DNA of 64,000 nt from Kaistia defluvii (GCF_040548815.1 NZ_JBEPSM010000001.1:186001-250000); one strand, 5' to 3'. Shown: positions 1-8,440, counted from the stretch's first letter. Notes: a model not told the origin generated them from the sequence alone. A program made the numbers and translations.

Positions 1-2
1 GG

Positions 3-383
3 GGCCCCGATCTCAATCTCTGGCCCGACCTGATGCTCGTCCGCCGGGCGCGGGAGGCGTTGCTGGCCGACCGCAATTTCCGTGGGCATCGCGACCGCGC
101 CGTGGCCGAGGCTGCCCGGCTTTCCCGCGCCGCCACATCGCTGGACAAGCGGATCGCCGATAGCGGCTCCGTCGAGCGGATCACCCGCAAGCTGCTCGAG
201 GCGACGGGATCGAAGGTTGTTCACTGGCGTCGCCGGATCGCGGCGCTCGCCGCCGTCATGATGCTGTCGGCCGCCTTGGGCAGCGCCTTCGCCGAGATGG
301 TCCCGGCCCAGATCGAGGCGCCGAGGGTCGATGTCGTGCAACTGGATACGCTGGTCTTCGGACCGTCAGAGGCAGACTTTTGA
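3..383 (+). CDS. Anti-sigma-factor-like membrane protein, 5' end outside window
   Basis: The reading frame is open to the left edge, so the gene starts outside the window and only its last 126 codons are visible. The visible start contains a Leu-Trp-Pro-Asp segment like the one near the N-terminus of small alphaproteobacterial anti-sigma proteins. An Arg-rich cytoplasmic stretch follows, then one hydrophobic segment (about residues 78-98) and a short periplasmic tail. Its stop overlaps the next start by one base, so the two are translationally coupled. The next gene encodes a periplasmic metal-sensor-like protein, and ECF sigma factor, membrane anti-sigma and this sensor often form one operon. 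The anti-sigma role is inferred from this context. Confidence 0.55.
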   Translation, partial: GPDLNLWPDLMLVRRAREALLADRNFRGHRDRAVAEAARLSRAATSLDKRIADSGSVERITRKLLEATGSKVVHWRRRIAALAAVMMLSAALGSAFAEMVPAQIEAPRVDVVQLDTLVFGPSEADF

Positions 384-838
384 TGGCTTTCAAGATCGAA
401 CCCAAGACCCGGCGCACCCTTTTGTGGGGTCTGCTCGTCGTGTCCTTGGCCGTCAATGCCTTTTTCATCGGCGCGACCGTCACGGATCTCGCGCGGTTCC
501 GGCTGGGCTCCGAGGACAAGAGCCCGCGCATCATCCGCACCGAACTGCGCTGGCTCAAGGACCGCTTGTCGCCTGACGCGATCGACAGCATCGAGACGCA
601 GTTGAATGTCCTCAAGCCGGATATCCTGGCGCGGCTCGACCGCCTGAAGACCTTGCGGGGCGAACTCAACGCGCTCGTCGCTGCGCCGACGCCGGACAAG
701 GCGGCGATCGATGCGCATCTGCGCAACATCCGCATCGAGGTCGGCGCGATGCAGGAGCAGGTGCAATCGCGCACCTTCGAGGCGCTCCTCAACCTGCCGC
801 CGGAACAGCGCGCGGCGCTCGCTAGACCCGCGAACTAG
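383..838 (+). CDS. Periplasmic heavy-metal-sensor-like protein (CpxP/Spy-like fold)
   Basis: This 151-residue protein has a short basic N-terminus, one hydrophobic anchor (about residues 13-33) and a mainly helical, charged periplasmic domain. That pattern fits the Metal_resist/CpxP-like family, in which long amphipathic helices form a periplasmic sensor or chaperone. The ATG at 383 is chosen because it overlaps the stop of the previous gene (TGATG); a TTG one codon earlier is less likely. It is the last gene of its operon and is followed by a strong bidirectional terminator. No metal-binding Cys or His cluster is visible, so a direct role in metal sensing is unproven. A role in envelope stress signalling with the upstream protein is inferred. 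Confidence 0.6.
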   Translation: MAFKIEPKTRRTLLWGLLVVSLAVNAFFIGATVTDLARFRLGSEDKSPRIIRTELRWLKDRLSPDAIDSIETQLNVLKPDILARLDRLKTLRGELNALVAAPTPDKAAIDAHLRNIRIEVGAMQEQVQSRTFEALLNLPPEQRAALARPAN

Positions 839-932
839 CGGCGGCTGGTTCTTCCGGCAGACTCGCTGAGGCAAGCACCGTCTCAACAGCTGGTTGGGGT
901 GCGAAGCCTTTGAATCCTGCCAACCCAAACGA

Positions 933-960
933 AAAACGGGGCCGCAAGCGGCCCCGTTTT
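933..960. terminator. Bidirectional rho-independent terminator
   Basis: A perfect 13-bp inverted repeat (933-945 and 948-960) has A4 on one flank and T4 on the other. It lies between two convergent genes and can terminate transcription from both sides. Confidence 0.85.
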
Positions 961-977
961 CATTCGTGCAGGGAGGA

Positions 978-2117
978 TCAGCGCGCCGCGGTGAAGCGGT
1001 CGGCGTCGGCCTGGGTCAGCGGGGCGGGGCGCTCGGTGGTGGTCGAGAGCGTGATCACCTTCTCCTGCGCCGCCGAGTCCAGGATCGACACCATCGCGTC
1101 GAGCGCATGCAGCGCGACCCGGCCCGAGCAGCGCGGCTCGCGGCCCTGATCGGCGGCGTCAAGCAGGTCGGCGACGCCCAGCATGCGGTAGTTGGCATGC
1201 TTGCCGTCTTCCCAATTGGCCTTGCCGAACGGCGCTTCCGAGCTGTCGACCTCGATATAGTCGCCCTTTTCCACGGAGTAGCGGACGCTGCCGCCGAAGA
1301 AGTTCGGATCGGGCACCAGCATCGTGCCTTCCGAGCCGTAGAGCTCGATCGGATTGACGTGGCCGTGCTTCCAGACATCCCAGCTCGCCGTCAGCGTGAC
1401 CTGCGCGCCGGAGACGAAGTGGAGGATGGCGTTGATGGTTGTCGGCGTGCCGACCGGCACGGTCTTGCCCTTGAGCGGACCTTCGGCCGTGACGAGGCGG
1501 TCTTCAAACCCCTTGGTCGCGACGGCGGTGACGGTGCGGATCGGACCGAGCAGGTTGATCAGCGCCGCGATGTAATAGGGTCCGAGATCAAGGATCGGGC
1601 CGCCGCCGGGTTGGAAGAAGAAGCCGGGATTGGGGTGCCACATCTCCATGCCGTGGCTCATCACATGCATGGTGCCGGCGATGACGCGGCCGATCTTGCC
1701 TTCATCCAGTAGCTTGCGCGCCGTCTGGCCCGCGCCGCCGAGGAAGGTGTCCGGCGCGCTGCCGAGCTTCAGCCCCTTGGCGTCCGCCAGCGCCACCAGC
1801 TTCTTGCCGTCCTCGACGGAAAGCGCGAACGGCTTTTCCGAATAGGCGTGCTTGCCGGCCGAGAGGATCGCATTCGACACTTCATAGTGCGCCGACGGAA
1901 TGGTCAGGTTGATGACCGTGTCGATCTCGGAATCGCCGAGCAATCCGTCGATCGTCAGGGCGCGGACGCCGAACTGGTCGGCGCGGGCCTTGGCTGCCTC
2001 CGCCACGATGTCCGCGACCGCGACGATCTGGGTGCCCGGAAAGAGCGGCGCCAGCTTCAGATAGGCGGCCGAAATGTTGCCGGCGCCGATCAGGCCGATC
2101 TTGTGAACCTTGGTCAT
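978..2117 (-). CDS. Gfo/Idh/MocA family NAD(P)-dependent sugar dehydrogenase
   Basis: This 379-residue oxidoreductase opens with a Rossmann dinucleotide-binding motif (GLIGAGNIS, residues 7-15). The family signature EKPFA follows at about residue 95 and marks the catalytic Lys. The family oxidises sugars, inositols or glycosides with NAD(P). The ATG at 2117 is preferred over an upstream start because the Rossmann strand begins just after it. It lies 14 bp downstream of a TIM-barrel sugar isomerase and is the last gene of a CUT1 ABC-importer operon, so it probably acts on the imported sugar. The substrate cannot be read from the sequence. Confidence 0.88.
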   Translation of the reverse strand: MTKVHKIGLIGAGNISAAYLKLAPLFPGTQIVAVADIVAEAAKARADQFGVRALTIDGLLGDSEIDTVINLTIPSAHYEVSNAILSAGKHAYSEKPFALSVEDGKKLVALADAKGLKLGSAPDTFLGGAGQTARKLLDEGKIGRVIAGTMHVMSHGMEMWHPNPGFFFQPGGGPILDLGPYYIAALINLLGPIRTVTAVATKGFEDRLVTAEGPLKGKTVPVGTPTTINAILHFVSGAQVTLTASWDVWKHGHVNPIELYGSEGTMLVPDPNFFGGSVRYSVEKGDYIEVDSSEAPFGKANWEDGKHANYRMLGVADLLDAADQGREPRCSGRVALHALDAMVSILDSAAQEKVITLSTTTERPAPLTQADADRFTAAR

Positions 2118-2131
2118 GTCGGAGAAGCCTT

Positions 2132-2887
2132 TCAGGAAACCAGGGCCTTGATGGCCGCATAGGAACGCTCGGCGAACAGCTTCCAATCCGAGGGATTGTC
2201 GTGCTCGGCGACAAGGATGCGGGCCTTCTTGGCCTTCTCGATATGCGGCCAGAGCGCCTTCCAGTCCACGACGCCGTCGCCGACATTGGTCCAGCCATCA
2301 TCGACCGTCGTGCCAGCCGGGGCCAGGTCCTTGATGTGGAAGGCGATCGTCTCGTCGGCGAGCTTGTCGATCTCGGCGGCCACGTCCTGGCCGGCGCGGG
2401 CGACCCAACCGAGGTCGAGCTCGGAGCTGACGCCATTGCCGATCAGATGGTCGATCGGGCGCGAGCCGTCGGCCAGCGTCGCATATTCGAAGTCGTGATT
2501 GTGATAGCCGAGGCCGAGGCCGGCTGCCTTGGCCTTTTCGGCGGCGCCGGCAAAGCTCTCATGCAGCTTCTTCCAGCCATCGATATCGGTCGGGCGCTGT
2601 TCGGCAACGAGATAGGGGATGACGATGGTTTCGGCGCCAATGGTCTTGGCGATGTCGATGAAGCGGCTGGTCTCGCCGACGACGCCGTCGAGCGGGGCGT
2701 GGAAGGTGGGCGTCACCAGGCCGACGGCATCGACCTTGGCGCGGTAGCCGGCGGCGTCTTCGCCATAGAGCGGATAATAGGGCTCGACTGCGTCATAGCC
2801 GATCTTGGCCAGGCCCTCGAGAACGGTTTCGAGCGGCGGGAAATTGCGGGCGGAGTAGAGCTGAAACGAGATCTTGTGCTGCGACAT
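2132..2887 (-). CDS. Xylose-isomerase-like TIM-barrel sugar isomerase/epimerase
   Basis: The 251-residue protein has the AP-endonuclease-2/xylose-isomerase-like TIM-barrel pattern. Its likely metal ligands are a Glu in the strand leading to IVIPY, the HNHDFE segment in mid-protein, a Glu-Leu-Asp (SSELDLGW) and His in AFHIKD, with a late Glu (AEHD). It sits between the ABC-importer genes and a Gfo/Idh/MocA dehydrogenase in one operon. In several characterised pathways such TIM barrels act as isomerases, epimerases or lyases on 3-keto sugars made by a partner dehydrogenase. That role here is inferred, and a plain ketose epimerase is the main alternative. Confidence 0.82.
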   Translation of the reverse strand: MSQHKISFQLYSARNFPPLETVLEGLAKIGYDAVEPYYPLYGEDAAGYRAKVDAVGLVTPTFHAPLDGVVGETSRFIDIAKTIGAETIVIPYLVAEQRPTDIDGWKKLHESFAGAAEKAKAAGLGLGYHNHDFEYATLADGSRPIDHLIGNGVSSELDLGWVARAGQDVAAEIDKLADETIAFHIKDLAPAGTTVDDGWTNVGDGVVDWKALWPHIEKAKKARILVAEHDNPSDWKLFAERSYAAIKALVS

Positions 2888-2953
2888 GGGAATGTCTTTC
2901 TTGAATCCGTTCTTAGGGAAGTCGCCTGAAACGCCAGGCGGCTCAGGGGGCGA

Positions 2954-4042
2954 TCAGAGGCGCTGGCCGCTGGCGAGATCGAAGATCGACGCGTAGGCAG
3001 GCTGAAAGAAGGCATCTGCCGAAGAGGGCGTCTGGACGTGGGCGTCGCCATCGACGCGCACCGAGAAGGTCGTGCCTGCGACATCGCCCCAGACCAGGCT
3101 GTCGGCGCCCATCGGCTCCAGCAGGGTCAGATTGACCGGGATCGGCCTGGCATCCGGTTCGCGATGCTCGAGGTCGACCTGTTCCGGCCGGATGCCGAGG
3201 GTCGCCGGGCGGCCATGCTCGGGTGGCTTTTCGAACTCGTATCCGGTGAGGTCGATCAGCGTGCCGTTGGAGAGCTTGAACGAAACGGCGCCGCCTTCGA
3301 CCGAGATCGTGCCGTCGATGAAGTTCATCGAGGGCGAGCCGACAAAGCCGGCGACGAAGCGGTTGACCGGCCGGCGGTAGATTTCCTTGGGCGATGCCAG
3401 CTGCTGGATCACGCCGCCATTCATCACCGCGACGCGGTCGGCCAAGGTCAGCGCCTCGATCTGGTCGTGCGTGACGTAGATCATGGTCGAGCCGAGGCCC
3501 TGGTGCAGTCGCTTCAACTCCACGCGCAATTCCGTCCGCAGCTTGGCGTCGAGGTTGGAAAGCGGCTCGTCGAACAGGAACACGTCGACATCGCGCACCA
3601 GGGCTCGGCCGATGGCGACGCGCTGGCGCTGCCCGCCCGAAAGCTCCGCCGGACGGCGGTCGAGCAGCGGCTCGATCTGCAGGATCTTGGCGGCGCGGGC
3701 GACGCGCTTGTCGATCTCGTCCTTCGGCACCTTGGCCATCTTCAGGCCGAAGGAGAGGTTTCCGGTCACCGTCATGCGCGGATAGAGCGCGTAGGACTGG
3801 AACACCATGCCGATGCCGCGGTTCTTCGGCTCCTCCCAGGTGACGTTCTTGCCGCCGATCCAGATCTGGCCGGCCGAAACGTCGAGCAGGCCTGCGACGG
3901 CGTTGAGCAGCGTGGACTTGCCGCAACCGGAGGGGCCGAGCAGGACGATGAACTCGCCCTGTTCGATTTCGAGGTCGAGATTCTTCAGGACCTTGAGGTT
4001 GCCGAATTCGATTTCGAGGTCACGAATGGAGACAGTGGCCAT
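2954..4042 (-). CDS. CUT1 sugar ABC transporter ATP-binding protein (MalK/UgpC type)
   Basis: This 362-residue ATPase energises carbohydrate import at the cytoplasmic face. Walker A GPSGCGKST is at residues 36-44, the signature LSGGQ at 134-138, Walker B and DEP at 154-160 and the H-loop His at 192. A C-terminal OB-fold (TOBE) regulatory region from about residue 230 is typical of MalK-type subunits. It follows two permease genes by 3 bp and precedes two sugar-metabolism genes. MalK-type ATPases can serve several importers, so sharing with other systems is possible. Confidence 0.95.
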   Translation of the reverse strand: MATVSIRDLEIEFGNLKVLKNLDLEIEQGEFIVLLGPSGCGKSTLLNAVAGLLDVSAGQIWIGGKNVTWEEPKNRGIGMVFQSYALYPRMTVTGNLSFGLKMAKVPKDEIDKRVARAAKILQIEPLLDRRPAELSGGQRQRVAIGRALVRDVDVFLFDEPLSNLDAKLRTELRVELKRLHQGLGSTMIYVTHDQIEALTLADRVAVMNGGVIQQLASPKEIYRRPVNRFVAGFVGSPSMNFIDGTISVEGGAVSFKLSNGTLIDLTGYEFEKPPEHGRPATLGIRPEQVDLEHREPDARPIPVNLTLLEPMGADSLVWGDVAGTTFSVRVDGDAHVQTPSSADAFFQPAYASIFDLASGQRL

Positions 4043-4045
4043 GGA

Positions 4046-4948
4046 TCACCCCTTCACGGCGCCGGAAGCGATGCCGCGAACGAACCAGCGTCCCGACACG
4101 AAATAAACGAAGAGCGGAACGAGTGCCGTCAGGATCGTGGCAGCCATGTTCACGTTGTACTCCTTCTCGCCGAAGCTCGAATTGACGACGTTGTTGAGCT
4201 GCACGGTCATCGGGAAGTTCTCGCGACCGGCGAAGATCAGGCCGAACAGGAAGTCGTTCCAGATGCCGGTGATCTGCAGGATCGCGGCGACGACGATGAT
4301 CGGCGTGGAGAGCGGCAGCATCAGCCTCAGGAAGATCGCCCAGAACCCGCCGCCATCGACGCGCGCCGCCTTGAACAGGTCGATCGGGATGCCGGCGTAG
4401 AAGTTGCGGAACAGCAGCGTCATCAGCGGCAGGCCGAAGATCGTGTGCACGAACACGACGCCCGGGATCGAATTGTAGAGCGACACCATCGAGAGGATCC
4501 GCACCAGGGGATAGAGGAAGACCTGGTAGGGGATGAACGCGCCGAGCAGCAGGATCGCGAACAGGATGTTGGCGCCCTTGGGCCGCCAGAAGGAGAGGGC
4601 GTAGCCCGTCACCGATCCGACCGCGATCGACAGGATGACGCTCGGGATCAGGATCTTGATCGAGTTCAACATGCCGACATGAATGCCTTCGCAGTTCAGT
4701 CCGGTGCAGGCCTGCGACCACGCCTTGATCCAGGCGTCGAAGCTAGGCGATCCCGGCAGGGCGAACAGATTGCCCATCCGGATCTCGTCCATCGGCTTCA
4801 GCGAGGTCACGATCATCACGTAGAGCGGGATCAGGAAGAACAGCGCCGAGATGATCAGGAAGGCATAGACGCCGTACCGGCCGGGGCCGATGCGCTTGGG
4901 ACGGGGGCCCGAAGGCTCGACATGGGCGTTTGCGGTGAGAGAAGCCAT
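4046..4948 (-). CDS. Sugar ABC transporter permease, MalG/GtsC type
   Basis: This 300-residue inner-membrane permease has a cytoplasmic N-terminus rich in Pro/Arg, six predicted membrane helices and the EAA-loop segment (KAARVDGGG followed by LPL) that docks to the ATPase. Its length and architecture fit the second permease of CUT1 importers. It starts one base after the stop of the MalF-type permease and ends 3 bp before the ATPase gene. Together with those subunits and the binding protein it completes the importer. Confidence 0.93.
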   Translation of the reverse strand: MASLTANAHVEPSGPRPKRIGPGRYGVYAFLIISALFFLIPLYVMIVTSLKPMDEIRMGNLFALPGSPSFDAWIKAWSQACTGLNCEGIHVGMLNSIKILIPSVILSIAVGSVTGYALSFWRPKGANILFAILLLGAFIPYQVFLYPLVRILSMVSLYNSIPGVVFVHTIFGLPLMTLLFRNFYAGIPIDLFKAARVDGGGFWAIFLRLMLPLSTPIIVVAAILQITGIWNDFLFGLIFAGRENFPMTVQLNNVVNSSFGEKEYNVNMAATILTALVPLFVYFVSGRWFVRGIASGAVKG

Positions 4949-4949
4949 A

Positions 4950-5834
4950 TCAGTGCGCGCTCCTCGGCTTGCGGAAATACTGCACGTAGAGCCAGGGCGC
5001 CAGGACGCAGAGGACCGTGATCATCATGACGGTCGAGGCCGCCGTGGCGAGGCCGAGATTCTGGCGCTGGAACAGGTATTCGATGACGAACTTGGCCGGC
5101 ACCTCGGTCGATATGCCGGGGCCGCCATTGGTGAGCGCCACCACCAGGTCGTAGACCTTCACCACCGCGGTGGCGAGCAGCACCGTGGCCGTCACGAACA
5201 TCGGCGTCAGGATCGGGATCACGATGTGCACATAGACGCGCCAGGTTGGGATGCCGTCCACCTTGGCGGCCTTCCACAGCTCGCCGTCGACGCCGCGAAG
5301 GCCGGCCAGCAGGATCGCCATGACGAGGCCGGACGCCTGCCACATGCCGGCAAGGGCGATGACGTAGATCGCCCGGTCGCCGCGCGACAGCCAATCGAAG
5401 GTAAAACTTTCCCAGCCCCAGTTACGCACGGTCTGCTGCACGCCGAGCGTCGGGTTCAGTGTCCACTGCCAGACGAGGCCGGTCACGATGAACGACAGGG
5501 CGTAGGGATAGAGGAAAATCGTGCGGAACACGCTCTCGGCGCGGATCCGCTGGTCGAGGAACACCGCCAGCAGGAAGCCGAGGATCAGGCAGCCGACGAT
5601 GAAGATCAGGCCGAAGATCGCAAGGTTCTGGACCGATATGATCCAGCGTTCCGATCCGAACAGTCGGGTGTATTGCGAGAAGCCGACATAGTTGGAGACC
5701 GGAAAGACCTTCGAGCTCGTGAACGAGATCTGGATGGTCCAGAGGATGGTGCCGATATAGGCGAAGATCACGATCAGCCAGGCAGGAGCCAGGGCGACCT
5801 GCGCCATCCAGAAGCGTAGGAATCGAGGTTTCAA
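4950..5834 (-). CDS. Sugar ABC transporter permease, MalF/GtsB type
   Basis: The 294-residue product is a polytopic inner-membrane protein with about six helices and an EAA loop (KAAKVDGIP followed by IPIL). Its sequence is closest in character to permeases of glucose/mannose-type importers (GtsB), which lack the long periplasmic insertion of true maltose MalF. It is separated from the binding-protein gene by 115 bp containing a strong hairpin, which probably lowers permease expression relative to the binding protein. Confidence 0.93.
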   Translation of the reverse strand: MKPRFLRFWMAQVALAPAWLIVIFAYIGTILWTIQISFTSSKVFPVSNYVGFSQYTRLFGSERWIISVQNLAIFGLIFIVGCLILGFLLAVFLDQRIRAESVFRTIFLYPYALSFIVTGLVWQWTLNPTLGVQQTVRNWGWESFTFDWLSRGDRAIYVIALAGMWQASGLVMAILLAGLRGVDGELWKAAKVDGIPTWRVYVHIVIPILTPMFVTATVLLATAVVKVYDLVVALTNGGPGISTEVPAKFVIEYLFQRQNLGLATAASTVMMITVLCVLAPWLYVQYFRKPRSAH

Positions 5835-5915
5835 GATAACGCACTCCGATAGCCCGGCGGATGCGAGCCGCCGCGGACCGGCTCACCGTCGCGGTGGCGC
5901 CAGATCGAGGAGAAA

Positions 5916-5939
5916 ACCCGGCCGGAGAACCGGCCGGGT
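5916..5939 (-). terminator. Intra-operon attenuator/mRNA-stabilising hairpin
   Basis: A perfect 10-bp GC-rich stem (5916-5925 with 5930-5939) with a 4-base loop is followed on the minus strand by TTTTCT. It lies just after the binding-protein gene and before the permease genes. A partial terminator or 3' stabiliser of this kind is common in ABC operons where the binding protein is needed in excess. Confidence 0.75.
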
Positions 5940-5949
5940 CGGAGTCCTG

Positions 5950-7185
5950 TTATTCTGCAGCGATGATTTCGGCGAACTTCGCCTGCAGGTCGGCCGGGGT
6001 CTGGGACGGAGTGGTCCAGAACTGGCCGATGATGTCCTGGATCGAGCCGATCGAGTCCGGCGTCTGCAGGAAGTCGAAGCCGGGGACGGAACCATTCTCG
6101 GTGCCCAGCAGCTTCAGGCCGGCTTGGGCGCAGGCGTCGAGCTTCGAGGTGTCGACATCGCCGCGAACCGGGACGGAGCCCTTCTTGGCGTTGAAGGCGA
6201 CCTGGGTCTCGGGCGTCAGCATGGTGTGGGCGAGCAGCGCCTGGGCCTTCTGGGCGTCGGCGTTGTCGGTCTTCGGGAAGACGAACACGTCGCCGCCGAT
6301 CCAGTAGACCTGGTTGCCGATGCCGGGAATGCAGCCAACTTCCTTGCCGGGGGTCAGGCCGGCGGCGATCACTTCGCCCTTGGCCCAGTCACCCATGAAG
6401 TTGAAGCCTGCCTTGCCCGAGACGACGAGGCCGGTGGCCTGGTTCCACTGGCGGCCCTGCTGGCCGGCATCGCCATATTCGCGCAGCTTGCCGAAGGTCT
6501 CGACGACCTTGGCGAATTCCGGCGACTTCACGGCTTCGACGTTGTTGTCGCCATAGACCTTCAGATACAGGTCGCGGCCGCCGACGCCGAGCAGGACGTC
6601 GTTGAACAGCAGGACCTGGGTCCAGGCGTCGCCCGACTGCGCCATCGGAATGACGCCGGCTGCCTTCAGCTTGTCCATGGCGGCGAACAGTTCGTCCCAG
6701 GTCTTCGGCGGCTCGATCTTGTTCGCTTCGAGCAGGGCCGCGTTGTACCAGAGCCAGTTGTTCGAGTGGATGTTGACCGGAACGGCGAAGTAATGGCCGT
6801 CACGCGAGACCGCCTTCACCAGAACCGGCGAAAGGAACTTGTCCCAGCCATCGGCCTTGGCGACCTCATCGAGGTTGTTGAGCAGGCCCTGTGCGACCAG
6901 GTCCTCGAACTGCTTGCCGGTGTTGAACTGCATGGCGGTGGGCGGGTTGCCACCAACGATGCGGTTGATGCCGGCGGCGCGTGCCGCTTCGCCGCTTGCA
7001 ATGGCCGCGTCGACCCACTCACCGCCAGCGGCGTTGAACTGGTCGGCAAACACCTTCACGGCAGCGGATTCGCCGCCGGAGGTCCACCAATGGATGACTT
7101 CGGCCTTTTCGGCAGCGACCGACGGACCAGCCATCAGGGCCACGACTGCTGCTGCACCGAGCAACGCCTTGGTAAAATGCTTCAT
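5950..7185 (-). CDS. Periplasmic sugar-binding protein of CUT1 ABC transporter (GtsA-like)
   Basis: This 411-residue extracellular solute-binding protein has a cleavable signal peptide (about residues 1-24, ending SVAA). The mature protein starts with HWWTSGGE, a hallmark of glucose/mannose-type binding proteins, and later shows NIHSNNWLWYN and FMGDWAKGE, both typical of GtsA. It captures the sugar for the two permeases and the ATPase downstream. The start is supported by a strong GGAGGAGGA ribosome-binding site. Expression is probably controlled by the divergent LacI protein through the palindrome at 7276-7289. The exact ligand (glucose, mannose or an oligosaccharide) is not certain. Confidence 0.92.
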   Translation of the reverse strand: MKHFTKALLGAAAVVALMAGPSVAAEKAEVIHWWTSGGESAAVKVFADQFNAAGGEWVDAAIASGEAARAAGINRIVGGNPPTAMQFNTGKQFEDLVAQGLLNNLDEVAKADGWDKFLSPVLVKAVSRDGHYFAVPVNIHSNNWLWYNAALLEANKIEPPKTWDELFAAMDKLKAAGVIPMAQSGDAWTQVLLFNDVLLGVGGRDLYLKVYGDNNVEAVKSPEFAKVVETFGKLREYGDAGQQGRQWNQATGLVVSGKAGFNFMGDWAKGEVIAAGLTPGKEVGCIPGIGNQVYWIGGDVFVFPKTDNADAQKAQALLAHTMLTPETQVAFNAKKGSVPVRGDVDTSKLDACAQAGLKLLGTENGSVPGFDFLQTPDSIGSIQDIIGQFWTTPSQTPADLQAKFAEIIAAE

Positions 7186-7275
7186 GCTTCCTCCTCCCGG
7201 GGTTCAGCGCCTTTCCTCAAAGGCGCCAATTCGTGAACGTCCGTCCGATCCACCGGACTTGAACGCCCGAATTCT

Positions 7276-7289
7276 TGTAATCGATTACA
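7276..7289. promoter_or_regulatory. LacI-family operator TGTAATCGATTACA
   Basis: This perfect 14-bp palindrome has the central CG typical of LacI-family operators. It lies between the divergent repressor and binding-protein genes, downstream of a TTGACA hexamer on the minus strand (7315-7320) that could be the -35 box of the importer operon. A bound repressor would block early elongation. Confidence 0.8.
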
Positions 7290-7330
7290 TCTACCGTATA
7301 CTCCCCAAACCGGCTGTCAACGCAAAGTTA

Positions 7331-7345
7331 TTTTGCAGTGCAAAA
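7331..7345. promoter_or_regulatory. Second palindrome TTTTGCA-G-TGCAAAA upstream of lacI-type gene
   Basis: A perfect 7+1+7 inverted repeat lies 29 bp before the GTG start of the repressor and just upstream of the putative -35 box of the importer operon. It differs in sequence from the 7276 operator, so it may bind another regulator or serve autoregulation. Confidence 0.45.
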
Positions 7346-7374
7346 GAAAAGCCGGACTGGGGAAGGACCAAACG

Positions 7375-8436
7375 GTGCGAAAATCTGAAACGCCGGAGCC
7401 GGAAGCGGCCGCCCGATCCGTCACGATCCAGGACGTCGCGCGCCGGGCGGGCGTGTCCACCGCAACCGTCAGCCGGGCCATCGCCCTGCCGGAACGCGTG
7501 ACCGAGGCGACCCGGGCCGCGGTGTTTTCGGCCATCCGCGAGACCGGCTACACGCCCAACGCCGCGGCCCGTTCGCTGCGCGCCAAATCGACCAAGATGG
7601 TGCTGGTGCTGCTGCCCGGCATCGGCAATTCGTTCTTCACGCCCGTGCTGAATGCACTGGAGGAAGTGTTCACCGAAGGTGGCTACGGCGTGCTGATTGG
7701 CTATACGCGTCAAAGCCGTAGCCGCGAGACGCACTATGCCCGGGTGATCCGGGCGGGGCAGGTGGACGGCGTTCTGGTCGTCACCGGCAACGTGCCGCGC
7801 GACGAGGAATTCGTCTCGGTGCCGGACACGGTTCCAGTCTCGCTGATGTTTTCCGAAATTCCCGGCACGCCGCAATTCTCCGTCTTTGACGTCGACAATC
7901 GCGGCGCGTCGGCCGAGGCGGTGCGCTACCTGATTTCGCAGGGTCATCGCCGCATCGCGCATATTCCCGGCGCCGAGGGTGGGCTCGAAGCGAGCGAGCG
8001 CCTCGGCGGATATTGCGATGCACTACGAGAGGCCGGTCTGCCGATCGACCAGGCGCTGATTTGGCGTGGCGCCAGCAATTTCGATTTCGCGTCCGGCGAA
8101 CGGGCGGCCCGAGATTATTTCGCGCTCGACGAAAAGCCGACGGCGGTCTTCGCCGCGGCCGACGAAATCGCTCTCGGTTTCATGCGCGCGCTGAAGAACC
8201 GGGGGGTCGGCATTCCGTCCGACGTATCGGTCATCGGCTTCGACGATACCGAATATGCCGTGCACTACGATCCGGCGCTGACCACCATGCGCCAGCCGCG
8301 CAACGAGATGGGCCGGCTTGCCGCCACCGACCTGCTGCGCCGCATGGCGACGGGGCGCGACGGCACGGTGCCGACCTTGAAGGTACGTCTGGCCTGCGAA
8401 CTCGTGGTGCGCGAAAGCGTGCGGGCGGTGGAGTAG
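7375..8436 (+). CDS. LacI-family transcriptional repressor
   Basis: The 353-residue protein has an N-terminal LacI helix-turn-helix (residues 16-37, core VARRAGVSTATVSRA) with a hinge helix ending in ARSLRA. A periplasmic-binding-protein-like ligand domain follows. The GTG at 7375 is chosen because GGGGAAGGA lies 7 bases upstream; a TTG 14 codons earlier lacks such a site. It diverges from the sugar importer operon and the perfect 14-bp palindrome between them is its likely operator. The inducer is probably the imported sugar or a metabolite of it. Confidence 0.92.
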   Translation: MRKSETPEPEAAARSVTIQDVARRAGVSTATVSRAIALPERVTEATRAAVFSAIRETGYTPNAAARSLRAKSTKMVLVLLPGIGNSFFTPVLNALEEVFTEGGYGVLIGYTRQSRSRETHYARVIRAGQVDGVLVVTGNVPRDEEFVSVPDTVPVSLMFSEIPGTPQFSVFDVDNRGASAEAVRYLISQGHRRIAHIPGAEGGLEASERLGGYCDALREAGLPIDQALIWRGASNFDFASGERAARDYFALDEKPTAVFAAADEIALGFMRALKNRGVGIPSDVSVIGFDDTEYAVHYDPALTTMRQPRNEMGRLAATDLLRRMATGRDGTVPTLKVRLACELVVRESVRAVE

Positions 8437-8440
8437 GGGG

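Noticed and set aside
3038..5020. 660-codon open frame antisense to the ABC ATPase and permease genes
   Set aside because: Low-complexity Arg/Asp/Glu/His-rich translation typical of the reverse frame of high-GC coding DNA; the opposite strand encodes clear ABC transporter proteins.
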